A DNA stretch of 64,000 bases from a bacterium. GTDB taxonomy: Bacteria; Sysuimicrobiota; Sysuimicrobiia; Sysuimicrobiales; Segetimicrobiaceae. Position 1 is the first letter of the stretch. Each line of letters starts with the position of its first letter. The notes beneath the pieces are model-generated. The model worked only from the letters and a program-made list of their open reading frames with translations. It had not been told where the DNA came from and searched no databases. Made by a program: the position numbers and the translations under genes. Location: the NCBI GenBank assembly GCA_035691305.1, contig DASSJF010000033.1, forward strand, positions 43,257-107,256. Direction: 5' to 3'. Of the stretch, positions 8,651 through 16,679 are shown in pieces.

Positions 8651-9031
8651 ATGGAGGATCACGCGCTGTTCGAGCGGGGCATGAAGATTCGCAAGACCTT
8701 GTGGCCGGATCGGGAGGGCGGAATCGCCGTCTTCCGCGCGTTGGACCCGAAGTACGCCGACACCATTGTCGAGCAGGCGTACGGCGCCGTCTACGGTGAT
8801 CCGGCGCTGGATCTCCGTACGCGAAGTCTCATTACCTGCGCGATCCTTGCCGCGCTCGGCCGCCCCCGCGGGTTGGAGAGCCACCTGCGCGGCGCGCTCA
8901 ACATCGGGATCCTGCCGGCTGAGCTGATCGCGATGCTGAAGCAGGTGGCGTTGTACGCCGGTTACCCGGTGGTGAACGACGCGTTTGCCACGCTGAAGGG
9001 CCTGCTGGACGAGGGACCGGCGGCGCCGTAG
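8651..9031 (+). CDS. Carboxymuconolactone decarboxylase (CMD) family protein
   Basis: This is a 126-residue small helical protein of the CMD/AhpD-like family. The family hallmark is visible as ESHLRGALNIGILPAELIAMLKQ followed by YAGYP. There is no CxxC redox pair, so it resembles the PcaC (gamma-carboxymuconolactone decarboxylase) side of the family rather than AhpD peroxidase partners. The ATG has a strong ribosome site (AGGAGGGAGC). It is divergent from the alpha/beta hydrolase and lies 9 bases upstream of hemE, with which it may be co-transcribed by chance of position. In the beta-ketoadipate pathway a CMD enzyme works next to an alpha/beta-hydrolase lactonase; whether that applies here is unproven. 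Confidence 0.85.
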   Translation: MEDHALFERGMKIRKTLWPDREGGIAVFRALDPKYADTIVEQAYGAVYGDPALDLRTRSLITCAILAALGRPRGLESHLRGALNIGILPAELIAMLKQVALYAGYPVVNDAFATLKGLLDEGPAAP

Positions 9032-9040
9032 CATAGTCTG

Positions 9041-10078
9041 GTGCCCGTTACACCGACCGGCGCGTTCCTGCGCGCCTGCCATCGTCTGCCGGTGCCGTAC
9101 ACTCCCGTCTGGGTCATGCGGCAGGCCGGCCGCATCCTTCCCGAATACCGGCGAATTCGCGAGCGGATGAGCCTGCTCGAACTCGCGAAGGCGCCGGCGG
9201 CCGCCGCCGAGGTTACCGTACAACCGGTGGAGCGCCTCGGCGTCGACGCGGCGATTCTGTTTGCCGACATCCTGCTGGTGGTGGAGCCGCTCGGCCTGGG
9301 GCTCGAATATGCCAAGGGCGAAGGGCCGGTCATCGCGCGTCCGCTCCGCACCCGGGACGACGTGGCGCGTCTGCCGGACGTCGACCCGGAGGACGCCATA
9401 CCGTTCGTGTTCGAAACCGTGCGCCTCGTGCGCCGGGCCCTCGCGGGCCGCGTCCCGCTCATCGGGTTCGCGGGCGCGCCATTCACCGTCGCTTCGTATT
9501 TAATCGAGGGCGGCCCGTCGCGGGACTTCTTGGCGACGAAGCGCCTCATGTACGGCGATTTTGAGACGTGGACCGCGTTGATGAAACGGCTCAGCGCGCT
9601 GACCGCGCGGTATCTCCGCGGGCAGATCGCCGCCGGGGCGGAAGCGGTGCAGCTGTTCGACAGCTGGGTCGGGTGCCTCGCGCCGGACGCGTACCGCCGC
9701 TACGTCCTGCCGCACTCGCGCCTCGTCTTCGAGGCGCTGCCGGCGGATGTCCCGGCGATCCACTTCGGAACCGGGACCGCGGGGCTGCTGGAGGCGATGC
9801 GCGACGCCGGCGGGCAGGTCATCGGCCTCGACTGGCGCGTCGATCTTGCGGACGCGTGGGCGCGGCTCGGCTCCGAAGTCGGCGTGCAGGGCAACCTCGA
9901 TCCCGCGGTGCTCCTGAGCACACCCGACGAGATCAGACGGGGCGTCGCCGGCGTGCTTGAAGGCGCCGCCGGCCGGCCCGGCCACGTGTTCAATCTCGGC
10001 CACGGGGTGCTGCCCGAGACGCCGTGGCAGCACGTCCGCGCGATGGTAGACATGGTCCACGAGATGAGCCGCGGATAG
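9041..10078 (+). CDS. hemE: Uroporphyrinogen decarboxylase
   Basis: HemE decarboxylates the four acetate side chains of uroporphyrinogen III to give coproporphyrinogen III in heme synthesis. At 345 residues it has the family length. The signature TPVWVMRQAGRILPEYR is near the N-terminus, with the substrate-binding Arg residues. The catalytic-Asp segment LFADILLV follows at about residues 75-82, and the C-terminal FNLGHGVLPETP signature is intact. A GTG start is used and no strong ribosome site is visible. It is the first gene of a hemE-hemH-hemY group, the same order as in Bacillus. Its last 15 codons are repeated about 100 bases further on, just before hemH. Confidence 0.96.
   Translation: MPVTPTGAFLRACHRLPVPYTPVWVMRQAGRILPEYRRIRERMSLLELAKAPAAAAEVTVQPVERLGVDAAILFADILLVVEPLGLGLEYAKGEGPVIARPLRTRDDVARLPDVDPEDAIPFVFETVRLVRRALAGRVPLIGFAGAPFTVASYLIEGGPSRDFLATKRLMYGDFETWTALMKRLSALTARYLRGQIAAGAEAVQLFDSWVGCLAPDAYRRYVLPHSRLVFEALPADVPAIHFGTGTAGLLEAMRDAGGQVIGLDWRVDLADAWARLGSEVGVQGNLDPAVLLSTPDEIRRGVAGVLEGAAGRPGHVFNLGHGVLPETPWQHVRAMVDMVHEMSRG
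10033..10078 (+). repeat. First copy of a direct repeat covering the hemE 3' end
   Basis: Bases 10033-10078, the end of hemE including its stop, reappear at 10134-10179 with about 39 of 46 positions identical. The first 30 positions have one mismatch. The spacing is 101 bases. The repeat is in the same reading direction and encodes nearly the same peptide, VRAMVDMVHEMSRG versus VRAMVDMVHEISRR, so it is a duplicated coding tail rather than a palindromic signal. Confidence 0.85.
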
Positions 10079-10107
10079 TGCATCGGGGAGCCTCGCACCG
10101 GACGAAG

Positions 10108-10179
10108 ATGGGCCACAAGGTCGCGGACGCAGGCGTCCGCGCGATGGTGGACATGGTCCACGAAATCAGCCGGCGATGA
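10108..10179 (+). pseudogene. Duplicated, decayed C-terminal fragment of hemE
   Basis: A 23-codon open stretch (ATG at 10108, TGA at 10177-10179) reads MGHKVADAGVRAMVDMVHE and ends ISRR. It matches the end of HemE from its LGHGV segment onward with an internal deletion. Its TGA overlaps the hemH ATG (ATGA). This suggests that it once was, or copies, the ancestral hemE end that was coupled to hemH. It is too short to function as an enzyme. If translated it could still couple ribosomes onto hemH. Confidence 0.65.
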
Positions 10180-11120
10180 GCCGCGCGGCGCCGGGCGCCG
10201 GCCGCTGCGACGCGGTGCTACTGATCGCCTATGGGGCGCCGGAGCGGCCCGAGGACGTCAGGCCGTTCCTCGAAGGCATTCTGCGGGGCCGCCGCGTGCC
10301 GCCGGGGCGCCTCGACGAGGTCGCGCATCACTACGACGTCTTCGGCGGGCGCTCGCCCTTGAACGAGTTGACGCGGCGGCAGGCCGCCGCGCTCGAACGC
10401 GTGCTCGCCGCGCGCGGCCGGCCTCTGCCGGTTTTCATCGGCATGCGCAACTGGTCGCCGTATCTGCATGAGACGCTCGGCGTGATGCGGGACGCGGGCG
10501 TCCGCCGGGCCGTGGGGGTCGTCATGGCTCCGCACCGGAGCTACTCGAGCTGGGAGCAGTATCATGAGAACGTGGCCGAGGCACGCGCGCGGGTGGGCCG
10601 AGGCGCGCCGGCGATCGATTATGTCGGACCGTGGCACACGCACCCAGGCTTCATCGGCGCGCAGGCCGAGCGGACGGACGCCGTGCTGCGCGCGATGCCG
10701 GACCCGGAGCGTGAGACGGCGGCGCTCGTCTTCACCGCGCACAGCATCCCGGCGGCGATGGGCGCGCGCAGCGACTATCCGGGGCAGGTGACGGCGTCCG
10801 CCGGTCTCGTCGCGGCGCGGCTCGGGCGCGCGAAATGGCAGGTCGCCTACCAGAGCCGGAGCGGGGATCCTCGCGAGCCCTGGCTCGAACCCGACGTGAA
10901 CGAGGCGCTGCGCGGTCTTGCGGCGCGCCGGCACGCGGCGGCGGTGCTCGTGCCGATCGGGTTCGTCACGGACCACATCGAGGTGCTGTACGACCTGGAC
11001 ACCGAGGCCCGTGCAACCGCGGCCGTCCTCGGCGTCGGCTACCATCGCGCGGCCACCGTGATGGACCATCCGGAGTTTATCGGGATGCTGGCCGACCTTA
11101 TCGCGAGCCGGGCCGGGTGA
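10176..11120 (+). CDS. hemH: Ferrochelatase (possibly coproporphyrin type)
   Basis: This enzyme inserts ferrous iron into a porphyrin. At 314 residues it fits the compact bacterial form without a C-terminal Fe-S extension. The N-terminal DAVLLIAYGAPERPEDV, the active-site histidine segment VFTAHSIPAAM and the acidic region GFVTDHIEVLYDLD (His/Glu active-site cluster) are intact. It lies between hemE and hemY, overlapping hemY by one base. In Firmicutes and Actinobacteria this order usually marks the coproporphyrin-dependent route, where the substrate is coproporphyrin III (CpfC). No hemQ/chdC is in the window, so protoporphyrin versus coproporphyrin cannot be settled. Confidence 0.94.
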   Translation: MSRAAPGAGRCDAVLLIAYGAPERPEDVRPFLEGILRGRRVPPGRLDEVAHHYDVFGGRSPLNELTRRQAAALERVLAARGRPLPVFIGMRNWSPYLHETLGVMRDAGVRRAVGVVMAPHRSYSSWEQYHENVAEARARVGRGAPAIDYVGPWHTHPGFIGAQAERTDAVLRAMPDPERETAALVFTAHSIPAAMGARSDYPGQVTASAGLVAARLGRAKWQVAYQSRSGDPREPWLEPDVNEALRGLAARRHAAAVLVPIGFVTDHIEVLYDLDTEARATAAVLGVGYHRAATVMDHPEFIGMLADLIASRAG

Positions 11121-12673
11121 TGGACGCGGAGAAACTCGGAGAGATCCCGGGCGCCGGCGGCACCGAGCCGGCGCGGCGCCCACGCCGCGTCGTCGTCGTC
11201 GGCGCGGGCATCGCCGGGCTGGCCGCGGCGCTGCGGATCGCGGAAGCGGTCCCGGCGGCCGATCTCGTCGTCTGCGAAGCGGGTGCCCGCGCCGGCGGCG
11301 TGATCGCGACGGATCGCGAGGGCGGCTACCTGGTCGAACTCGGTCCGGACTCGTTCCTCACGGAGAAGCCGGAAGCGCTGCGCCTGTGTGAGCGCGTCGG
11401 CCTCGGGGACGACCTGATCGGGGTGGCGCCCCGCGCGGCCCGGGCCTATGTGGTCCACGGCGGCCGCCTCGTTCCGATTCCGGACGGCTTCCGGCTTGTC
11501 GCGCCGACGCGCCTTTGGCCGTGGCTCCGTTCGCCGCTGTTCTCGTGGCCGGGTAAGGCGCGCATGGCGATGGACCTCGTGCTGCCGCGCGGGCGGTCGC
11601 CCGCCGATGAGACGGTCGGATCGTTCGTCACCCGCCGGTTCGGCCGCGAGGCGTTCGAGCGCGTCGCGCAGCCGATGATCGGCACAATCTACACAGGTGA
11701 CGCGGCCGCGCTCAGCCTCGAGGCCACGATGCCGCGCCTGGCCGAGGTGGAGCGCCGCTACGGGAGCGTGATCCGCGGCTTGGTCCTGGCGCAGGCGGCC
11801 GCGCGGAGCGGGGTGGGGCGCACAACGGGCGCACCCGCCGGGATCCCGCCCGGCACCCGGTCCGGGCGGCGCCTCGGCATCTTCGCCACGCTGTCGGCGG
11901 GCATGCAGACGCTGCCGGACGCCGTGGCGGCACGCCTCCCCGCGGGGGCGCTGCGGCTGCGCACCGCCGTCCGGACCGTGACGCGGCCGCCGGACGGGTC
12001 CCGTTACGCGGTCGCGCTCGAGACCGGACCGGCGCTCGAGGCCGACGCCGTCGTCGTCGCGGTGAACGCGCCGGCCGCGTCGCGCCTGATCGCCGGGCTC
12101 GACGGCGCGCTCGCCGCGCAACTCGGCGGGATCCCCTATGCGTCCTCGGCGAGCGTCACGCTCGCGTACCGGCGCGGCCAGATCCCGCACCCGCCCGACG
12201 GCGTGGGTTTCGTGGTGCCGCCGGCGGAGCGCCGGCCCATCCTGGCGGCGTCGTTTTCGAGCACGAAGTTTCCCGGCCGGGCGCCGGACGGTGCGGTCCT
12301 CATCCGCGTATTCCTCGGCGGGGCCCTGGCGCCCGAGATGGTGGGGCTGGATGACGATCGTCTGGTGCGGATCGTTCGCGGCGAGATGACGGCGCTGCTC
12401 GGTGAAGCCGGGACGCCGCAATTCGTGCGGGTGCTGCGGCATCGCGACACGATGCCGCAGTATGTCGTGGGGCATCTGGCGCGGGTCGCGGAGATCGAGC
12501 GGCGGCTCGCCGGTTTGCCCGGCCTGGCGCTCGCCGGGTCGGCCTACCGGGGGATCGGGATCCCGGACTGCATCCGGTCGGGCGAGGCCGCCGCGGATGC
12601 CGTGCTCGAGGCTATCCGCGCCCCGACAGCCGCGGATCCAGCGCGTCGTGGAGGCCGTCGCCCGCCAGGTTGA
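11120..12673 (+). CDS. hemY: Protoporphyrinogen/coproporphyrinogen oxidase (HemY type)
   Basis: This is an FAD-dependent oxygen-linked oxidase that aromatises the porphyrinogen before or after iron insertion. The N-terminal dinucleotide-binding motif VVVVGAGIAGLAAAL (about residues 22-36) is followed by the EAGARAGGVI segment. The C-terminal FAD signature GIGIPDCIRSGEAAADAV is present. The open frame is 517 residues, about 40-50 longer than usual. The extra is partly a basic N-terminal leader and partly a C-terminal tail that runs 62 bases into the convergent permease gene. The ATG overlaps the hemH stop (TGATG). Whether it acts on proto- or coproporphyrinogen is not determinable. Confidence 0.93.
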   Translation: MDAEKLGEIPGAGGTEPARRPRRVVVVGAGIAGLAAALRIAEAVPAADLVVCEAGARAGGVIATDREGGYLVELGPDSFLTEKPEALRLCERVGLGDDLIGVAPRAARAYVVHGGRLVPIPDGFRLVAPTRLWPWLRSPLFSWPGKARMAMDLVLPRGRSPADETVGSFVTRRFGREAFERVAQPMIGTIYTGDAAALSLEATMPRLAEVERRYGSVIRGLVLAQAAARSGVGRTTGAPAGIPPGTRSGRRLGIFATLSAGMQTLPDAVAARLPAGALRLRTAVRTVTRPPDGSRYAVALETGPALEADAVVVAVNAPAASRLIAGLDGALAAQLGGIPYASSASVTLAYRRGQIPHPPDGVGFVVPPAERRPILAASFSSTKFPGRAPDGAVLIRVFLGGALAPEMVGLDDDRLVRIVRGEMTALLGEAGTPQFVRVLRHRDTMPQYVVGHLARVAEIERRLAGLPGLALAGSAYRGIGIPDCIRSGEAAADAVLEAIRAPTAADPARRGGRRPPG

Positions 12674-13574
12674 ACGAGAGCACGACGAGCGCGATCGCGG
12701 CGCCCGGCGCGAGGGCCGCCCAGAAGTCGGTCAGCAGGTAGCGGTAGCTGTCCGCGAGCTGCGCGCCCCATTCCGGCGACGGCGGCTGCGCGCCGAGGCC
12801 CAGGAAGCCGAGCCCGGCGGCTTCGAGGATGGCCGACCCGACGCCCAGGGTGGCCTGCACGACGAGCGGCGCGGCCGCGTTCGGCAGGATCGCCCGCAGC
12901 AGCACCCGCCACTGTCGGGCGCCGCTGGCGCGCGACGCGGTGACGTATTCGAGTTCTTTGATCGACAGCGTCGACGCCCGCGCCACCCGCGCAAACGACG
13001 GGATGTTGACGACGCTGACGGCGAGGATCGTGTTGTTCAGACCGGGTCCCCGCAGGGCCACGATGCCGATCGCCAGGATGATCGACGGAAACGCCAGCAT
13101 CACGTCCATCACCCGCATGATCGCGCTCTCGGTCCGGCCGCCCACGTAGCCCGCCGTGACGCCGAGCAGCGCGCCGATCGACAGGGCCCCCGCGACGGCC
13201 ACGAACCCCACCGTCATCGAGATCCGCGCGCCGAGGATGACTCGGCTGAAGACGTCCCGTCCCAATTGATCGGTGCCGATCCAATGTTGGGCCGACGGCG
13301 GCTTCAAGCGCGCCAGCAGATCTTCGTCGTCGGGCCCCTGCGGGGCGATCTGTGACGCGAAGATCGCGATGAGCGCAAAGAAGATGATCATGCCGAGACC
13401 GATTCGCGCGTTGCCGTTGCGCCAGAACCGGCGCATCGCCATCCGCAGGGCCGAGCGACCTCTGCCGGCGGTCCCGCGGGACGCGGCGCGCCGGGCCGCG
13501 ATATCGGCCGGCGACGCGCCCTCGGCCGCGGACGACGGTTTAGACGTAACGGATACGGGGGTCGAGAAACGCAT
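12612..13574 (-). CDS. ABC transporter permease, DppC/OppC type
   Basis: This is the second membrane subunit of the minus-strand peptide-type importer (up to 320 residues). It has the DppC-specific IGTDQLGRDVFSRVILGARIS segment, an EAA loop around LEYVTASRASGARQWRVLLR, and a LDPRLSGRG tail. The long start used here overlaps the upstream permease by 35 bases and has no clear ribosome site. A start at MAMRRFWRNGNARIG, about 44 codons in, is a realistic alternative, because DppC proteins typically begin shortly before that helix. Its 3' end overlaps hemY on the other strand by 62 bases. Confidence 0.88.
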   Translation of the reverse strand: MRFSTPVSVTSKPSSAAEGASPADIAARRAASRGTAGRGRSALRMAMRRFWRNGNARIGLGMIIFFALIAIFASQIAPQGPDDEDLLARLKPPSAQHWIGTDQLGRDVFSRVILGARISMTVGFVAVAGALSIGALLGVTAGYVGGRTESAIMRVMDVMLAFPSIILAIGIVALRGPGLNNTILAVSVVNIPSFARVARASTLSIKELEYVTASRASGARQWRVLLRAILPNAAAPLVVQATLGVGSAILEAAGLGFLGLGAQPPSPEWGAQLADSYRYLLTDFWAALAPGAAIALVVLSFNLAGDGLHDALDPRLSGRG

Positions 13575-14544
13575 AGAACACGTCGACCGTCAGGTTGACC
13601 AGCACGAAGAAGAGCGAGAAGAACAGGATGCCGGCCAGGATCACCGGGTAGTCGCGGAACAGGATCGAGTCGTACATGAACCGTCCGACCCCGGGCCACG
13701 AGAAGAGTGTTTCCGTGAGCACGGCGCCGGTCAGAAACGAGCCGAACTGCAGCCCGACCACGGTTACCACCGGCAGCAGCGCGTTGCGCAGGCCGTGCAT
13801 GAGCACGACGGCGCCGCCGGTGAGGCCCTTCGCGCGGGCGGTGCGAATGTAGTCCTGGTGCAGCGCGTCGAGCATCGACGCCCGGGTCATCCGGGCGATG
13901 ATCGCCGTTGGAATCGAGCCGACCGTGACGCTCGGCAGAATGAGGTGCTTGAGCGCGTCCCCCGACGCCGCCCAGTTGGCGGTCAACAGCCCGTCGAGGA
14001 CGGCGATGCCCGTGATCGACTGCAGCGACGTGTTGACGTCCAGCTGTCCCGAGGTCGGCAGCACGTGGACGTAGATGCTGAAGACATAAATCAGCATGAG
14101 CGCCAGCCAGAACACCGGGATGGAGACGCCGCCGAGGGCGACCACCATGCCGAGCCGGTCGAAGATCGAGTTGGGCTTGGCCGCGGACAGCACCCCGATC
14201 GGAATCCCCACGCACAGCGCCACGGTCAGGGCGCCGAGGGTCAGTTCGACGGTCGCGGGAAAGCGGGGGCGGTACTCCGCGACGACCTTGCGGTGGCTGT
14301 CGAGCGACTCGCCGAAGTCGCCGTGGAGCACGTTCCAGAGGTAGATGCCGTACTGCACCGGCAGCGGCTTGTCGAGGCCAAACTCGTGCTGGACCCGCTC
14401 GATCGCGCCGGGGGTCGCGTGCTCACCCACGTAGACCGTCGCCGGGTCGCCCGGAATGAGGTGGACGATCAAGAACGCGACCGCCGACACGCCGAGCAGG
14501 ATCGGCAGCAGGGCGACGAGGCGGCGGGCGATGTAGCGGGCCAT
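13540..14544 (-). CDS. ABC transporter permease, DppB/OppB type
   Basis: This is the first membrane subunit of the minus-strand importer (334 residues). The N-terminus MARYIARRLVALLPILLGVS is typical. The periplasmic HEFGLDKPLPVQY, the EAA loop HQDYIRTARAKGLTGGAVVL near residues 225-245, and the tail LDPRIRYV follow. It is transcribed after its binding protein, separated by a perfect 12-bp hairpin. The first codons of the following permease overlap its end. The transporter class is clear; the solute is not. Confidence 0.93.
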   Translation of the reverse strand: MARYIARRLVALLPILLGVSAVAFLIVHLIPGDPATVYVGEHATPGAIERVQHEFGLDKPLPVQYGIYLWNVLHGDFGESLDSHRKVVAEYRPRFPATVELTLGALTVALCVGIPIGVLSAAKPNSIFDRLGMVVALGGVSIPVFWLALMLIYVFSIYVHVLPTSGQLDVNTSLQSITGIAVLDGLLTANWAASGDALKHLILPSVTVGSIPTAIIARMTRASMLDALHQDYIRTARAKGLTGGAVVLMHGLRNALLPVVTVVGLQFGSFLTGAVLTETLFSWPGVGRFMYDSILFRDYPVILAGILFFSLFFVLVNLTVDVFYAFLDPRIRYV

Positions 14545-14560
14545 TACCCGCGGATACGGA

Positions 14561-14588
14561 GGGGGCGCGAACCCGAGTTCGCGCCCCC
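14561..14588 (-). terminator. Perfect hairpin between binding-protein and permease genes
   Basis: GGGGGCGCGAAC (14561-14572) and its exact complement (14577-14588) enclose a four-base loop. The hairpin sits in the 60-base gap between the binding-protein stop and the first permease start on the minus strand. There is no T-run, so it is better read as a processing or stability hairpin, or a partial attenuator, than as a full terminator. Such hairpins in other ABC operons keep the binding protein in excess. Confidence 0.7.
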
Positions 14589-14604
14589 ATCACGCGTCGC
14601 CCTC

Positions 14605-16209
14605 TTACTTACTGAAGTACACCAGTTCCATATATTCGTTCGAGTCGGGCTGCCCGATCAGGCCCTCCACGTTCTTCCGCATCAGGATCGGCACCTTGGC
14701 GTGCGCGATCCAGATGTTGGGCAGGTCGTGGGAGATCAGCGTCATGGCCTGCGCGTACATCGCGGCCCGCTTCGCCTGGCTGTTCTCGGTCTTCGCCTTG
14801 TTGATCAGGTCGAAGACAGCCGGGTTGTTGTACGACCACCGCGCGCTCGTGGCGTCGTACTTCGGGAAGAAGAACCCGAGCCAGTCGTCCGGATCGCCGT
14901 TGTCGCCGATCCAGCCCGCCATGTACAGCGGGAACTTGTTGCTCTTCTGGTCCTTGAGGTAGGTGGCCCAGTCCTCGGTTTGAAGGTGCGCCCGGATGCC
15001 CACCTTGTTGAGGTCGCTCGCGATCGCCGTGCCGATCTCCTTGCCGTTCGGGAAGTACGGCCGGCTCACCGGGATGTACCAAAAGTCGAAGGAGAACCCG
15101 TTCGGATAGCCCGCTTCCGAGAGCAGCTTCTTGGACTGCGCCGGGTCGTACGGAATCGGGTCGGGGCTGGAGGCGCGGCCCCACATCCCCGGCGGCATCG
15201 CCTGGCCTGCCACCGCGCCGTACCCGGAGTACAGGCCCTGGACGATCGCCGGCCTGTTGATCGCGTACGCGATCGCCTTGCGGATCCGGATGTCCTTCAT
15301 GAGCGGGTCGTTCATGTTGATCTTGAGCCAGCTGGTGTTGAACGGCGGCCGGTAGCCGACCTTCAGGTTCGGGTCGCTCAACGCGGCCTTCACGTCGTCG
15401 ACGTTCGGCAGCTCGATGGCGTTGACTTCGCCGGCCTTGAGGGCCAGGAACCGCGCGGAGTTATCCTTGATCACGCGCATGATCAAGCGCTGCACCTTCG
15501 GGAGGCCTTTGCGGAAGAAGCTGGGGTTCGCGACCATCGTAACGTGGTCGTCGCGCACCCACTCCACGAACTTGAACGGGCCGGTGCCCACCGGGTGCGT
15601 GCCGACGCCCGTGCCGCCGTACTGCTTGAACGACGCCGGGCTTGCGATCTGGAACGCGATGATCGTGAGGTTCTGCAGCAGCGGGGAGTTGGGCTGCTTC
15701 AGGATCAACTGCACCGTGTACGGGTCGACGACTTTGGCCTCTTTGTAGGAGTCGGCCATGAAGTCGCCCCAGTACTCGTACTCGCCGCCCTTGACCTCAT
15801 GGTAGGGGTTGTCTTTGAAGGCCCAGCGGTCGAAGTTGGTCTTGACCGCTTCCGCGTTGAACGGCGTCCCGTCGTGGAACGTCACGCCCTGGCGGAGTTT
15901 GAAGGTCCAGGTCAATCCGTCGGGCGATACCTGCCAGCTGGTGGCGAGATCCGGCTCGATGTCGGTCTTGCCGGGTTGCGCGCGGACCAGCAGGTTGAAG
16001 ATCTGCGTCGTCACTTCGTAGGTTTCGCCGTTCGTGCTGACGGGGCTGTCCATCGAGTCGCCATCCCCGGACTTGCCCCAGATGAACGTCGTGGGGGCCG
16101 CGGCCCAGCCCGTCACCGAGCCGGGAACGAACAGCATCCCGGCGATCAAGACGGCAACGATGCCGAGCGAGGTCGCCACGCGCCTCCACCCCTGTGGCGC
16201 TGTCACCAT
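14605..16209 (-). CDS. ABC transporter substrate-binding protein, family 5
   Basis: This is the extracytoplasmic solute-binding protein (SBP_bac_5, 534 residues) of the importer encoded on the minus strand. It has a Sec-type signal, with a hydrophobic core LGIVAVLIAGMLFVPGS and likely cleavage after GWAA; there is no lipobox Cys and no twin arginine. Family marks include WTFKLRQGVTFHDGTPFNAE, GTHPVGTGPFKFVEW and the FALKAGEVNAIEL-like region. The ATG has a strong AAGGAGG ribosome site. It is divergent from the T-box-thrS unit. Ligand unknown; this branch includes peptide- and nickel-binding proteins. Confidence 0.93.
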   Translation of the reverse strand: MVTAPQGWRRVATSLGIVAVLIAGMLFVPGSVTGWAAAPTTFIWGKSGDGDSMDSPVSTNGETYEVTTQIFNLLVRAQPGKTDIEPDLATSWQVSPDGLTWTFKLRQGVTFHDGTPFNAEAVKTNFDRWAFKDNPYHEVKGGEYEYWGDFMADSYKEAKVVDPYTVQLILKQPNSPLLQNLTIIAFQIASPASFKQYGGTGVGTHPVGTGPFKFVEWVRDDHVTMVANPSFFRKGLPKVQRLIMRVIKDNSARFLALKAGEVNAIELPNVDDVKAALSDPNLKVGYRPPFNTSWLKINMNDPLMKDIRIRKAIAYAINRPAIVQGLYSGYGAVAGQAMPPGMWGRASSPDPIPYDPAQSKKLLSEAGYPNGFSFDFWYIPVSRPYFPNGKEIGTAIASDLNKVGIRAHLQTEDWATYLKDQKSNKFPLYMAGWIGDNGDPDDWLGFFFPKYDATSARWSYNNPAVFDLINKAKTENSQAKRAAMYAQAMTLISHDLPNIWIAHAKVPILMRKNVEGLIGQPDSNEYMELVYFSK

Positions 16210-16331
16210 GCGACGCCTCCTTGCGGTACAGGATGTCTTCGGAACCCCGGTAGATTCGGTGCGGCTAAGAACACTCCTTGCCTCTCGGGCCCGCCGTTAC
16301 ACCAGGCCGGTCGCCGCGGCGGCGGCCACGT

Positions 16332-16339
16332 GCTATAAT
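16332..16339 (+). promoter_or_regulatory. Extended -10 promoter of the thrS T-box leader
   Basis: TGC directly followed by TATAAT (16334-16339) forms an extended -10 element. The -35 region is poor (GC-rich), which extended -10 promoters tolerate. Transcription would begin near 16346, immediately before the T-box stem I. Confidence 0.75.
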
Positions 16340-16345
16340 GTGGGT

Positions 16346-16612
16346 GTTCGGCGATGACGGGGACGAGTAGGCCGGACGGCGGACGAGAGAGAGGCGGGAT
16401 CACGGCTGGAAGTCCCGCCCGGACGCCGGGCTGAAAACCTCCCCTGAGCAGTTGGGCGGACGCCGTGCCCGAGGCTCACGGACGCGGCTACGCCGGCCGG
16501 GAAGCGCCCGTGACCGCGCATGGAGTTGTCCGCCGCGCCGCTCGTGAAGCGCGGCGGGAAGGTGGGTGGAACCGCGGATCCTCCGTCCCATTAGGACGGG
16601 GGTTTTTGTTTT
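16346..16612 (+). promoter_or_regulatory. T-box riboswitch (threonine) with terminator, upstream of thrS
   Basis: This is a tRNA-sensing leader. Stem I can be drawn from GGGGA (16359-16363) pairing with TCCCC (16440-16444). It encloses an internal loop with AGTA on the 5' side (16366-16369) and GAAAACC on the 3' side. ACC at 16437-16439 fits the specifier codon for threonine. GGCC and CGGCG (16370-16382) pair with CGCCGGGCT further on, continuing the stem. The distal part contains GAGAG and GGCTGGAAGTCC-type T-box motifs. The near-invariant T-box GGGTGGAACCGCGG lies at 16563-16576. It is followed by a terminator stem (16580-16588 with 16594-16602) and TTTTTGTTTT. Uncharged tRNA-Thr would stabilise the antiterminator and switch thrS on. 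Confidence 0.93.
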
Positions 16613-16679
16613 GTCACGCTGTACGCGAGCCTGCCGGGCTCACCGGCGGCCCTGCGGCAAAGTGGAGGAGATGGTTGCG

